40,887 bases of DNA from contig JACPAV010000007.1 in NCBI GenBank assembly GCA_016180645.1, positions 1-40,887 of the forward strand, given 5' to 3'. The position numbers and the translations under genes were made by a program. Under the pieces are notes generated by a model, which saw only the letters and a list, made by a program, of their open reading frames with translations, was not told the origin of the DNA and did no database searches. This document shows, one piece after another, positions 7,647 through 14,588 of the stretch. This DNA comes from Nitrospirota bacterium (GTDB taxonomy: Bacteria > JACPQY01). How positions within the stretch are numbered: position 1 is the first letter of the stretch; each line of letters opens with the position of its first letter.

Positions 7647-8150
7647 ATGAACAGGAAAGAAATCGTTGATCGGTCGATCGCCGGGGCTTGCCGCGCCGCG
7701 CACGCGGCCGGACTACTCGTTGCTTTTCTCATCACCCTTCACTCATCACTCGTCACGCGCCTCGCCTTCGCGGGCGAGGCGGCGGCGGGCCGCAAAGCCC
7801 CCCAGATGGAGCTGAAATGCGACCAAGTGGGAGAGACCTTGCGATGTGAATCGGAAGGAATGAAATTCGAAATGGTGCCGCCCCGGGATGCCGATCTCCC
7901 CAAAGCTTCCGGCCGCGACTTGAAAGAGGCCTACGTGAAAGGATACAAGCGCGGCCTGCAAGAAGCGGCCACACTCCGCGAAGAACTGACCCAGGCGGAG
8001 CACTACGTTTGGAAACGACCGATCGTCCAAAAAGTGTGGATGCCCCCGATGATCGTGTCCGGCGTCTTCCTGCCGGGGCACCACGAATTCGTCCTGCTCA
8101 AACCTGGCGAATGGAACCTGGCTCAAGACACAGCGAAGGAGGAAAAATGA
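7647..8150 (+). CDS. TraV-like component of an F-type type IV secretion system
   Basis: A 167-residue exported protein. The start is the ATG at 7647, with GGAGG four bases upstream. The signal peptide is long, cleaved near AFA-GEA (residue 43), and there is no lipobox Cys. The mature part has a Cys pair (Cys58, Cys67) in MELKCDQVGETLRCES, a helical linker, and a C-terminal stretch IVQKVWMPPMIVSGVFLPGH followed by HEFVLLKPGEW. This resembles the C-terminal pattern of TraV outer-membrane proteins (VWIAPY..D..G.FH.....V..GxW), and TraV also carries N-terminal Cys pairs. The stop overlaps the pilin start (ATGA). The assignment rests on that pattern plus neighbouring TraA-, TraL- and TraE-like genes; missing lipidation is a difference from F TraV. 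Confidence 0.5.
   Translation: MNRKEIVDRSIAGACRAAHAAGLLVAFLITLHSSLVTRLAFAGEAAAGRKAPQMELKCDQVGETLRCESEGMKFEMVPPRDADLPKASGRDLKEAYVKGYKRGLQEAATLREELTQAEHYVWKRPIVQKVWMPPMIVSGVFLPGHHEFVLLKPGEWNLAQDTAKEEK
7730..7764. repeat. Degenerate heptanucleotide tandem repeat (CWTCACN type)
   Basis: Units CATCACC, CTTCACT, CATCACT, CGTCACG, CGCCTCG. They encode LITLHSSLVTRL of the TraV-like signal peptide. Nearly the same peptide, LITLHSSLIT, occurs in the signal of the giant lipoprotein, from the same repeat type. Confidence 0.85.
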
Positions 8151-8533
8151 TCAAGAAATTTACAGCGCTTAGCTTTTGGCAATCAGGCGCAAGGGTTTAC
8201 CATCAAGCGCCTGACGTGTGGCCCGCAGCCTTCAGCCTGTTGCTGGCCGCATCCGGCCTTCTGCTCGCATGCGCCGCCTGGGCGGCGGGGCCAGAAGACG
8301 CCGGCTTGGCCGCGACCCAGCAGGTGACCGGTGTCGCCTGCGGAGTCATCGGCCTTGTACAGGGCGTCGTCGGTAAGATGCTTGCATTCATTTTCCTGGC
8401 AGCAGGAGCGGTTGCGGCTTTCGCGGGCAAGTGGGCCTACGTGGCGGGCGGAATCGGCGGCGGACTTCTCTTGATCGTTGGGCCAAAGATCCTCGCGACC
8501 GCCTTTGAGACTGCCCAAAACTGCCCCCCCTGA
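8147..8533 (+). CDS. VirB2/TraA-like pilin (conjugative-type major pilin candidate)
   Basis: A 128-residue precursor. AAGGAGG lies four bases before the ATG, and the start overlaps the previous stop. An unusually long leader (hydrophobic core 27-45) ends near ACAAWAAG at residue 48. The mature protein is about 80 residues, with two hydrophobic helices (about 76-93 and 99-113) separated by a short basic turn GKWAY. This is the architecture of VirB2/TrbC/TraA pilins. Two Cys remain in the mature chain (65 and 126). The order TraV-like, pilin, TraL, TraE supports the call. The stop codon lies in the loop of a strong hairpin. Sequence identity in this family is usually low, so topology and context carry the assignment. 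Confidence 0.7.
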   Translation: MIKKFTALSFWQSGARVYHQAPDVWPAAFSLLLAASGLLLACAAWAAGPEDAGLAATQQVTGVACGVIGLVQGVVGKMLAFIFLAAGAVAAFAGKWAYVAGGIGGGLLLIVGPKILATAFETAQNCPP

Positions 8534-8558
8534 CACGAGGTGGGGGGCAGTCCTCGTG
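8520..8558 (+). promoter_or_regulatory. Two mutually exclusive hairpins at the pilin stop codon
   Basis: Hairpin A pairs ACTGCCCCCC (8520-8529) with GGGGGGCAGT (8542-8551); the TGA stop lies in its loop. Hairpin B pairs CACGAGG (8534-8540, in the loop of A) with CCTCGTG (8552-8558). Both are perfect and they exclude each other. No U-tract follows, so this is not a standard intrinsic terminator. Protecting or processing the pilin mRNA, or limiting read-through, are options. Confidence 0.6.
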
Positions 8559-8617
8559 GCCCGTTGAACCACCCGCGAACTATGAAAATGCTGCGCAAAT
8601 TATCCAGCGATTGAAGC

Positions 8618-11386
8618 ATGAGCAAGCATTCTCGAAGCAGCATGAATGGACTTGGGTCCTCCCAGCACTCTGGGTTCCTAGAGCGAAGCGTCAGGCCATA
8701 CCTTGCTCTGTCCGTATTGGTATTGGCGTGCGACAGCAAAGAAACACCTACAAGTGCTGAATCACTCGCGCTGGAGCCTACTGAAGTTGCCCCCGACCAG
8801 TCCACCGTCCAAACAGGTAAGGAGACAATTGCTGAAGTAACGTTGACCGATTTCCCACAAGACCCGAGTGCTGACACTTCAGCCTCTTTCGCGTTCCAAA
8901 GTTCAGGTGGCGGAAAGTTCGAGTGCCGGTTGGACGGTGCGCAGTGGGAACCGTGCGCTTCTCCAAACAAATACGAAGAACTGGCAGAGGGGGAACACGT
9001 GTTCGAGGTAAGGGCGGCGTCAAGCGATGGAGTGACTGGTTCATCACCGGCCAAGTACGTGTGGCTGGTCGATTCTGCTTTGCCTCGGGTATTGGTCGAA
9101 ACCAAACCCAACAAGATTTCTGACGCCAATTCCGCCTCATTTGTCTTTTCCTGCACCAAGGCAGAGTGTTCGTTCAAATGCTCTATTGACGGGGGTGAAT
9201 TGCTGCCTTGCGCATCCCCTTGGAACGTTGCAGAGCTTTCCGAAGGTAAGCATCAGGCAACAATCGAAGTTTACGTCCAGGAAGGGCAGAGGAAAGGTGA
9301 ATCTTTTTCCTACGAATGGCTCGTCGATCTGTCCGCTCCCAATTTCTTGACATTCAGCGTTGTGAGCGAAGGAGAAAGCGGCTACGGCGCTTCTCCCACA
9401 CGTGGTGAGTTTGCCTCAATAGCCGTGGGATCGGACGGCGTTGCTCATCTGGCCTACTACGACTCCGATGCAGATGATCTGAGATACGCTACGAACCCTG
9501 GAGGAGTATGGAGAACTGAAATTCTCTCCGCCAAAGGTAATGTGGGCACGGCAACTTCGCTGGTCCTTGATGCCGACTCCAAAGTCCATATCTTCTTCCG
9601 AGATGAGACCAATAAGGACCTGAAGCACATTTCGAACAAGGCGGGCGCTTGGGCCGAGGAGGTGATTGACGCTATGGATGACACCGGCTATTGCCCATCT
9701 GCCAGGCTTGCCCCGGATGGGAAACCGGCCGTGGCTTTTGTGAGGCATGTTACTTCCGAGTATGAGCCTTCCTACCAGTTGAGATTCGCCAGCGGCGTTT
9801 TGGGGCCGTGGGTTTCCGAGTTGGTGGATATGACCTCCGGTGGGCTGCTGTGCGGGGCCAGCTTGGCTTTCGATACCGGGGGTCTTCCTCATGTCGTCTA
9901 CGGTGGCGGTGTATCCTTTCAGTTGAAGCACGCGATGAAAAGCCTGGGCAATTGGGCGGCTACTCCCATTCCGAACTCACTGGGGGCCAGTGGAAATGCA
10001 TCTGCGGCGTTCGACAAACAGGGGAACCTTCACGTGTCCCACTACGGTGCTGGAGTCTCCTACTCGATCCGGAGCGCCTTCGACGGCTCCTGGACCACCG
10101 GCCAAGTTATAGGTGGCTATTGGGGCCGGGACGGAAGCGGATTGGCTACCGCGCCCGACGGTTCGGTAGACATGGCCTACTCTGGGAATCTTCAAGAGTT
10201 CAAGGTCTACTATCGAACGAACGCGAGCGGTGCATGGCTGACCGATACGCTCGATGACAAGGATGGTGGAAGACTTTCATTGGCGGTTGACAAGAATGTG
10301 AAGGCCCACATAGCCTACTATCGGCAGAAGCAGCACCATCTGGCATACGTAACGAACCTCACGGGTCCTTGGCTCACAACGGTTGTGGACGGGGCCGGCA
10401 TGGTGGGGGAGTTCGTGCGGGTAGCCCGGGACAAGGATGGGTACCTGCATTTCATTTACTACGGTCGCAGCGCAGGGCAAATCAGAGATATTTACTCTTC
10501 GGGCAGCCAAACTTACTTGTTTTGGCCCGCAGGCTCGAACGGGGTGGTGGATGTCGTTGGCTCCACGGGCGAAGGACTGTCCGTGGTAGGTGAAAAGACC
10601 GGCGTTCTCCATGCTGCCTACTTCGACTCGAAGTCCGGAGATCTCAGGTATGCGAGCAACGCCTCCGGGAAGTGGCAGCCGGTGACGGTAGACTCCGATG
10701 GCGACGTGGGTAGGAACCCCGCACTGGATGTGGAAGTGGATGGTTCCGTTTTCATCAGCTACTACGATGCCTCGAAGGGCGACCTCAAGATTGCGGAACG
10801 CCAGACAGGCTCTGAGGCGTGGAGTGTAGGCGTAATCGACGCAGACGGGGACGTTGGAAAGTACAGCTCCCTTCGAGTCGGCCAGGATGGGCGGGTTCAC
10901 ATTGCATATTATGATTCCTCAAAGAAGAGGCTTCGGTACGCCGTTCGAGAAAACGGCTCTTGGACTACCAGCGCGTTCGAATCCGAGGCGGGTTCGGACA
11001 TTGGTATGTGGCCGTCTCTAGACTTGGGACCTGACGGCGTTGTTCATATTACGTATTGCAACGCGACAAAGAAGGACATGCTGTATGCGTATGGCCCAGG
11101 CAAAGACTGGAAAATAGAGAGCGTGGATTTTGCCGGTGATGTGGGTTCCCACGGTTTCATGCGCACGGATAACCTTGGGTTTGTTCATGTCACCTACCGC
11201 GACGAAACAAATGGGGCGCTGAAGTACGCAACGAATCGTCGGGGGAAATGGGAAATCGTTCAAGTACAATCCAAGGAAAATGCCGGGCTTCAAAGCTCCT
11301 TCGTAATCGGTGACGACGGTGTTCTCGACGCTGCATACTACGCGGCTAGTACATCTGCCGTTGTACATACGAGAATCCAGCCATGA
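8618..11386 (+). CDS. Large lipoprotein with Ig-like domains and two predicted 7-bladed propellers
   Basis: A 922-residue protein with an N-terminal signal and lipobox (SVLVLACDS, Cys38). Residues of about 70-240 hold two Ig-like domains of the type FECRLDGAQWEPCASP with paired Cys. From about 265 to the end run 14 repeats of some 45-50 residues. Each has a strand pattern like DGxxHIAYYDSxxxxLRYA followed by G-x-W; fourteen repeats suggest two seven-bladed propellers. The gene separates pilin from traL, which are adjacent in F-type operons. Its base composition is visibly more AT-rich and its codon choice more relaxed than its neighbours. That points to insertion of a transferred gene, or to a dedicated accessory surface protein. 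Function unknown; adhesion or glycan binding is a guess. Confidence 0.8.
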   Translation: MSKHSRSSMNGLGSSQHSGFLERSVRPYLALSVLVLACDSKETPTSAESLALEPTEVAPDQSTVQTGKETIAEVTLTDFPQDPSADTSASFAFQSSGGGKFECRLDGAQWEPCASPNKYEELAEGEHVFEVRAASSDGVTGSSPAKYVWLVDSALPRVLVETKPNKISDANSASFVFSCTKAECSFKCSIDGGELLPCASPWNVAELSEGKHQATIEVYVQEGQRKGESFSYEWLVDLSAPNFLTFSVVSEGESGYGASPTRGEFASIAVGSDGVAHLAYYDSDADDLRYATNPGGVWRTEILSAKGNVGTATSLVLDADSKVHIFFRDETNKDLKHISNKAGAWAEEVIDAMDDTGYCPSARLAPDGKPAVAFVRHVTSEYEPSYQLRFASGVLGPWVSELVDMTSGGLLCGASLAFDTGGLPHVVYGGGVSFQLKHAMKSLGNWAATPIPNSLGASGNASAAFDKQGNLHVSHYGAGVSYSIRSAFDGSWTTGQVIGGYWGRDGSGLATAPDGSVDMAYSGNLQEFKVYYRTNASGAWLTDTLDDKDGGRLSLAVDKNVKAHIAYYRQKQHHLAYVTNLTGPWLTTVVDGAGMVGEFVRVARDKDGYLHFIYYGRSAGQIRDIYSSGSQTYLFWPAGSNGVVDVVGSTGEGLSVVGEKTGVLHAAYFDSKSGDLRYASNASGKWQPVTVDSDGDVGRNPALDVEVDGSVFISYYDASKGDLKIAERQTGSEAWSVGVIDADGDVGKYSSLRVGQDGRVHIAYYDSSKKRLRYAVRENGSWTTSAFESEAGSDIGMWPSLDLGPDGVVHITYCNATKKDMLYAYGPGKDWKIESVDFAGDVGSHGFMRTDNLGFVHVTYRDETNGALKYATNRRGKWEIVQVQSKENAGLQSSFVIGDDGVLDAAYYAASTSAVVHTRIQP

Positions 11387-11409
11387 GCCGGCCCCCTGAA
11401 AACTCCCAA

Positions 11410-11458
11410 TTTGCATCCTACTCTTTGCGCCTCACGCCACACTCCTCACCTCTCACGA
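11410..11458. repeat. Degenerate heptanucleotide tandem repeat upstream of traL
   Basis: Seven 7-bp units (TTTGCAT, CCTACTC, TTTGCGC, CTCACGC, CACACTC, CTCACCT, CTCACGA) mix the TTTGCGC and CTCAC types. They end four bases before the traL ATG, where a Shine-Dalgarno would be expected; none is visible. Confidence 0.75.
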
Positions 11459-11462
11459 TTCC

Positions 11463-11741
11463 ATGGCCCTGAAAGTCCATCCCAATATCGACAAACCCAT
11501 CACGGTGCTGGGTTTGGAGCCTGAAGAATGGGCGGTGCTGCCCGCCACCATGGGGCTGGTGAACCTGCTGACCGGGTCCGCCGTGCTGGCCATCGTCTTG
11601 AGCCTGGCCTCGGTGGTGGCCATCAAGAGAATCAAAAAGGGAAAACCGCCCGGCTACCTGGTCCACTTTCTTTATCGCCTCGGCCTGCCGGTGAAGGGTT
11701 GGCCCCGCGCCCGGCGCGGTGATTGGAGATACAACTCATGA
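11463..11741 (+). CDS. traL: TraL-like type IV secretion protein
   Basis: A 92-residue inner-membrane protein matching the TraL family in length and layout: a short N-terminal segment with a DKP motif (NIDKPITVLGLEPEEW), one long hydrophobic region at about residues 27-54, then a basic turn and the C-terminal pattern KKGKPPGYLVHFLYRLGLP. TraL is a small VirB3-like subunit of F-type conjugation machines. Its TGA stop overlaps the traE ATG (ATGA), so translation is coupled. The start codon lacks a clear ribosome site and follows a 7-bp repeat island. Confidence 0.75.
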   Translation: MALKVHPNIDKPITVLGLEPEEWAVLPATMGLVNLLTGSAVLAIVLSLASVVAIKRIKKGKPPGYLVHFLYRLGLPVKGWPRARRGDWRYNS

Positions 11742-12370
11742 CGCAACCGCGGTTGCCGAAGTTTTGGGAGGTGTGGGGGGAGGCGGAGGCGAGATACAAC
11801 GTGGTGCGGCTGTATGCGGCGTCCGTCACCGTGCTGGCCGCCTTGCTGGTGGGGGTCGTCGCCTACATGGCGGGGAAGCCGACGCCCGTTCTGATCGTAC
11901 CGGGTGCGGAAGAGGCGTCCATTCTCAAACCGGGCCGGATGACGGAGACCTACGTCGAGGATACGGCCAAGTCGTTTGTTCTTTCGTTCGCGAATTGGAA
12001 CTACTCCACGGTGGACCAGTCCTTCCAGTCGGTCCGGGCAATGATGGATCGCGCGATTTTGGCTGAGTTCGATCTCCGCGCCGCGGATCGCATCGAGGAG
12101 ATCCGCCGGAACCAGATCTCCGAGTCGTTCCACCCGTCGGCTGTCAAGCTCTCCTCCCAAGAAGGAGATCGCTATGTTGTACATCTTGAGGGCATCAAGG
12201 AAACCTACGTGGGGACGAAGCCGGTTTGGTCGGGCGGGTACTACTACGACCTGGTGATGAAGAAGAAGGCGCCCACTCTATCCGATCCGCGTGCCCTCGC
12301 CGTGGTGAAGTTGAGCCAGGGGGAAATGAAGCCGATGGCTCAGGCGGGAACCGGGTCTTCCACTCCGTAA
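11738..12370 (+). CDS. traE: TraE-like (VirB8-fold) type IV secretion protein
   Basis: A 210-residue protein with one N-terminal membrane helix (about residues 26-45) and a periplasmic domain, as in TraE, the F-type counterpart of VirB8. The N-terminal stretch PKFWEVWGEAEARYNVVRLY, then the helix and a GKPTPVLIVPG exit, follow the family pattern; so does the later LSFANWNYSTVDQSFQSVR segment. The start is the ATG at 11738 with GGAG upstream; it overlaps the traL stop by four bases. TraK, TraB and the ATPase TraC, which normally follow, are absent here; the next gene is unrelated in appearance. Confidence 0.8.
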   Translation: MTQPRLPKFWEVWGEAEARYNVVRLYAASVTVLAALLVGVVAYMAGKPTPVLIVPGAEEASILKPGRMTETYVEDTAKSFVLSFANWNYSTVDQSFQSVRAMMDRAILAEFDLRAADRIEEIRRNQISESFHPSAVKLSSQEGDRYVVHLEGIKETYVGTKPVWSGGYYYDLVMKKKAPTLSDPRALAVVKLSQGEMKPMAQAGTGSSTP

Positions 12371-12426
12371 GGTCATTGCCCCGAAGGATATTGCAGCAGC
12401 TGCGGGGCTGAGATACAGTCCGGGAC

Positions 12427-12972
12427 ATGCTGAAGACCACGGTCCTCGTCGTGGGGAGCTTCTCCGTTCAGTTCTTGGTTCATCTCCTCGTCTTTCATTT
12501 CCGAACGATTCGGAACCGGTTCAAGACCATTTTGGGCATCGCGTGGGGGGGCTTGGCCCTTTATGGCATCCTGTATTTCACGACGCCCAACGAGGGACTC
12601 TGGTTTGTAGCGGAGGCGACCGCCGCGCCCGTGTCGAATCCATGGATCCTGGCCGGTCACTTTCTGCTGGGGGTGCTCCTCTACGCCTTCTTCTTCATGG
12701 GCTATCTCGAATTCTATTTCACGGCGGACCGGTCCATCAGTTTCCGGATCATGATGATGGCGGAAGATGCTCCGGGGAAAACGATTCGATACGAAGAGCT
12801 GGTGAAGACTATAGATCCGAATTCAATCATAGACTGGCGTTTGGACGATCTGGTGTATGGCGGGTATCTCACGCGGCAGGATAAGAGTTATTCGATCACG
12901 CGCAAAGGGTATGTTACGCAGAAGTTCTATCGGTTTGCGGTGAAGTTCCTGAATCTGGGTGGGTATCACTAG
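12427..12972 (+). CDS. Membrane protein with C-terminal winged-helix-like domain
   Basis: A 181-residue protein not recognised as a named family. Hydrophobic segments at about residues 4-24, 35-51 and 73-97 suggest three membrane helices. The soluble C-terminal 80 residues (SISFRIMMMAEDAPGKTIRY, then a segment ending in YSITRKGYVTQKFYRF) look like a winged helix: a helix pair, then a beta-hairpin around YLTRQDKSYSITRKG. It follows traE by 56 bases on the same strand, and REP-like copy 2 follows it, so it probably ends the operon. A membrane-tethered regulator or an envelope protein are both possible. Confidence 0.6.
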   Translation: MLKTTVLVVGSFSVQFLVHLLVFHFRTIRNRFKTILGIAWGGLALYGILYFTTPNEGLWFVAEATAAPVSNPWILAGHFLLGVLLYAFFFMGYLEFYFTADRSISFRIMMMAEDAPGKTIRYEELVKTIDPNSIIDWRLDDLVYGGYLTRQDKSYSITRKGYVTQKFYRFAVKFLNLGGYH

Positions 12973-12981
12973 ATCAAGTTT

Positions 12982-13038
12982 GTAGGGGAGCATCTTCAGA
13001 TGCTCCCGGTTTGGGAGGGTCTAAAGACCCTCCCCTAC
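12982..13038. repeat. REP/BIME-like double palindrome, copy 2
   Basis: A 57-bp element: GTAG foot, hairpin GGGAGCATCT-TC-AGATGCTCCC, a short linker, hairpin GGGAGGGTCT-AA-AGACCCTCCC, CTAC foot. It lies between convergent genes (12427-12972 plus, 13068-13868 minus) and could terminate or stabilise both transcripts. Confidence 0.9.
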
Positions 13039-13067
13039 GAGGGAGCTCTCTACCTATGCAGGTCGGG

Positions 13068-13868
13068 TCACTCCGGAGTAGGCTCCAGAAGGGAGCGGCG
13101 GATTTCTTCGAAGACTTCCGACGCGTAAAGCAGGCCGAGGTGGCCGAGGTTCTTGAGCTCTACGTTTCGTCCAAGTCCGGGGAGCCGGGCGTTGCGGGGT
13201 GGATGGATCGCCCAATCATGGATGGAATAGATCGAAACCATCCGCGTGCCGTTGGTGGATTCCTTGTTGAGGTCTTCCAGAAGAGGATTTCCCGGTGTGA
13301 GTTCCTTGGGAATCTGGCCCACGCCGAATGTCGATATTTTCGTGCCTTGATTGGGCGAACCGAGCGTGACGAGTGCATGCACGTGTTTCTTGCCGCCCAG
13401 TTTCGTAACGTAGTAGCGCGACACGATCCCCCCCAGGCTGTGCCCGATGAGATCGAAGCTGGTGGTTCGGGTTCGGCGCATCACCTTCTCCGCAAAGTGC
13501 TTGAGGCGGACGGCCCGCCCGTGAACCCCGCCAAACACGGGAAGCAGATTGAGAGTGAAGATGTTCTTCCAGCCGGAAGCCCGGAGCCGTCCAATCAACG
13601 GATAGAAGGCTGATCGGTTGTGGCCGAAACCGTGAACGAGAATTACGGGACGACGAACCGCCGCATCTGCCGAGACGTTCTTTCGTCCATACACCCAACC
13701 GAAGGGATACAGCCACAGGAATGAGCCGAGCATCAGCGCCTCTTTGAAATTGGTCCAGACGAACTCCCGGGCCTTCTCGGGCCTTCCCGACGCCACGTAG
13801 TCAAGGAGATTCACGAGATCCTTTTGTACGCGCGTCTTGACCTCGTCGATTCCGTCTTCGATACCCAT
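13068..13868 (-). CDS. Lipase-like alpha/beta hydrolase
   Basis: A 266-residue predicted triacylglycerol-lipase-type hydrolase. The oxyanion segment VILVHGFGHN lies at residues 75-84. The nucleophile elbow GHSLG is at 142-146 (Ser144), followed by the GGIVSRYYVTKLGG helix common in bacterial lipases. Later segments LVTLGSPNQGT, SIYSIHDWAIHPP and LKNLGHLGLL supply likely catalytic Asp and His. The N-terminus has a hydrophobic stretch near residues 46-60 but no classical signal, so a membrane-associated enzyme is possible. The gene is separated from the upstream minus-strand operon by a structured 213-base gap. Confidence 0.85.
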   Translation of the reverse strand: MGIEDGIDEVKTRVQKDLVNLLDYVASGRPEKAREFVWTNFKEALMLGSFLWLYPFGWVYGRKNVSADAAVRRPVILVHGFGHNRSAFYPLIGRLRASGWKNIFTLNLLPVFGGVHGRAVRLKHFAEKVMRRTRTTSFDLIGHSLGGIVSRYYVTKLGGKKHVHALVTLGSPNQGTKISTFGVGQIPKELTPGNPLLEDLNKESTNGTRMVSIYSIHDWAIHPPRNARLPGLGRNVELKNLGHLGLLYASEVFEEIRRSLLEPTPE

Positions 13869-14014
13869 TTTGGACTCTACTATTCTATAACTTATGACGC
13901 AGTGCGTCTAGCACCGAGACTACTACCTGTAGGCTTCCGCCTTGGAAGAGTCAACTTATAGTAGGACTGGAGCCATCCTATAGAGGCTAAGAGCCTCTAA
14001 CAGAATGCCGATTC
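13869..14014. other. Structured intergenic region rich in inverted repeats
   Basis: No gene seen. It holds several perfect short inverted repeats: GACGCA-G-TGCGTC, CTACTAT paired with ATAGTAG, TAGGA paired with TCCTA, and TAGAGGCT / AGCCTCTA (13981-13999, 3-base loop). It adjoins REP-like copy 3 and should contain the lipase promoter, which was not identified. Confidence 0.5.
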
Positions 14015-14085
14015 GTAGGGGAGCATCTTCAGATGCTCCCTCTTGTCGGGAGGGTCTGAAGACCCTCCCCTACGCATTCTGTTAG
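13997..14085. repeat. REP/BIME-like double palindrome, copy 3, with a 12-bp outer inverted repeat
   Basis: The core 14015-14073 is a 59-bp element: GTAG foot, GGGAGCATCT-TC-AGATGCTCCC, linker TCTTGTC, GGGAGGGTCT-GA-AGACCCTCCC, CTAC foot. It is flanked by CTAACAGAATGC (13997-14008) and GCATTCTGTTAG (14074-14085), a perfect 12-bp outer inverted repeat. The right arm overlaps the stop codon of the OmpA-like gene, so the element forms the 3' end of the long minus-strand operon. Confidence 0.9.
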
Positions 14086-14585
14086 CAGAACTGGAGGAGG
14101 ATGCGCACCCGGTCGGACGCGGCGCGTTCAGCTGTGCCTGTGACGGCACGAACCGGGGGTTCCTCGGCCCTTGCCTTGATCCGCTTGTCCAGGTTCTCGC
14201 AGCCAACGGTCCGACCGGTGGAGTCGCAGGTGCTTCTCATTTGCATGATGAGGTAGTTCCGGGCGGTGCCGGCCCGGTTGCGGGCGAGCTTCTCATCCCG
14301 CCCGGCTTCCGCCGACGAAAGTGAGGCGCCACCGACCAGCAAGACGGAGACGTGGGGCTGCTTGGTGAGAACGCGGCCAAGGCGCCGAAGCGTCGAGACG
14401 GATTCGCCCTTCAAGTCCGCCGAGCCTGCCGGGAAGATCAGGCCGGCTTTGATCTCCAGCGCGAGCGTGTTATCCACCGAAACCCAAGCCACTTCACCGA
14501 AGGATTGTTGGAGCTCGCGGAGCAGCGGGCTTTCATCGATGGCGAGCGAGACCAGCGCGGTGACCCAGAGGATTGGATTCAACAT
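14082..14585 (-). CDS. Divergent OmpA/MotB-like C-terminal domain protein
   Basis: A 167-residue protein. A short hydrophobic start (MLNPILWVTALVSLAI) could be a signal or anchor. Residues of about 45-125 follow the OmpA C-terminal peptidoglycan-binding pattern: LIFPAGSADLKGESVSTLRR, a VSVLLVGGASLSS strand-turn, then EKLARNRAGTARNYLI, which matches the family's LSxxRAxxVxxYL helix. The usual GHTD motif is degenerate (GGAS), so peptidoglycan binding is uncertain. The start lies three bases after the transglycosylase stop, so the two are co-translated; together they suggest a cell-wall-associated pair. The C-terminal 40 residues carry a Cys pair and have no recognised match. Confidence 0.6.
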   Translation of the reverse strand: MLNPILWVTALVSLAIDESPLLRELQQSFGEVAWVSVDNTLALEIKAGLIFPAGSADLKGESVSTLRRLGRVLTKQPHVSVLLVGGASLSSAEAGRDEKLARNRAGTARNYLIMQMRSTCDSTGRTVGCENLDKRIKARAEEPPVRAVTGTAERAASDRVRILLQFC

Positions 14586-14588
14586 GCC

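Noticed and set aside
8520-8551. Intrinsic terminator after the pilin
   Set aside because: The stem is strong, but no T-run follows and traL/traE continue downstream.
8520-8558. H-type pseudoknot at the pilin stop
   Set aside because: The geometry fails: no bases remain between the 3' arms of the two stems to cross a 10-bp helix. Alternative hairpins are the realistic reading.
13997-14085. Integron attC site
   Set aside because: CTCTAAC and GTTAGCA look like core sites, but each misses one consensus base. The palindrome interior is the BIME element, and no integrase or cassette array is present.
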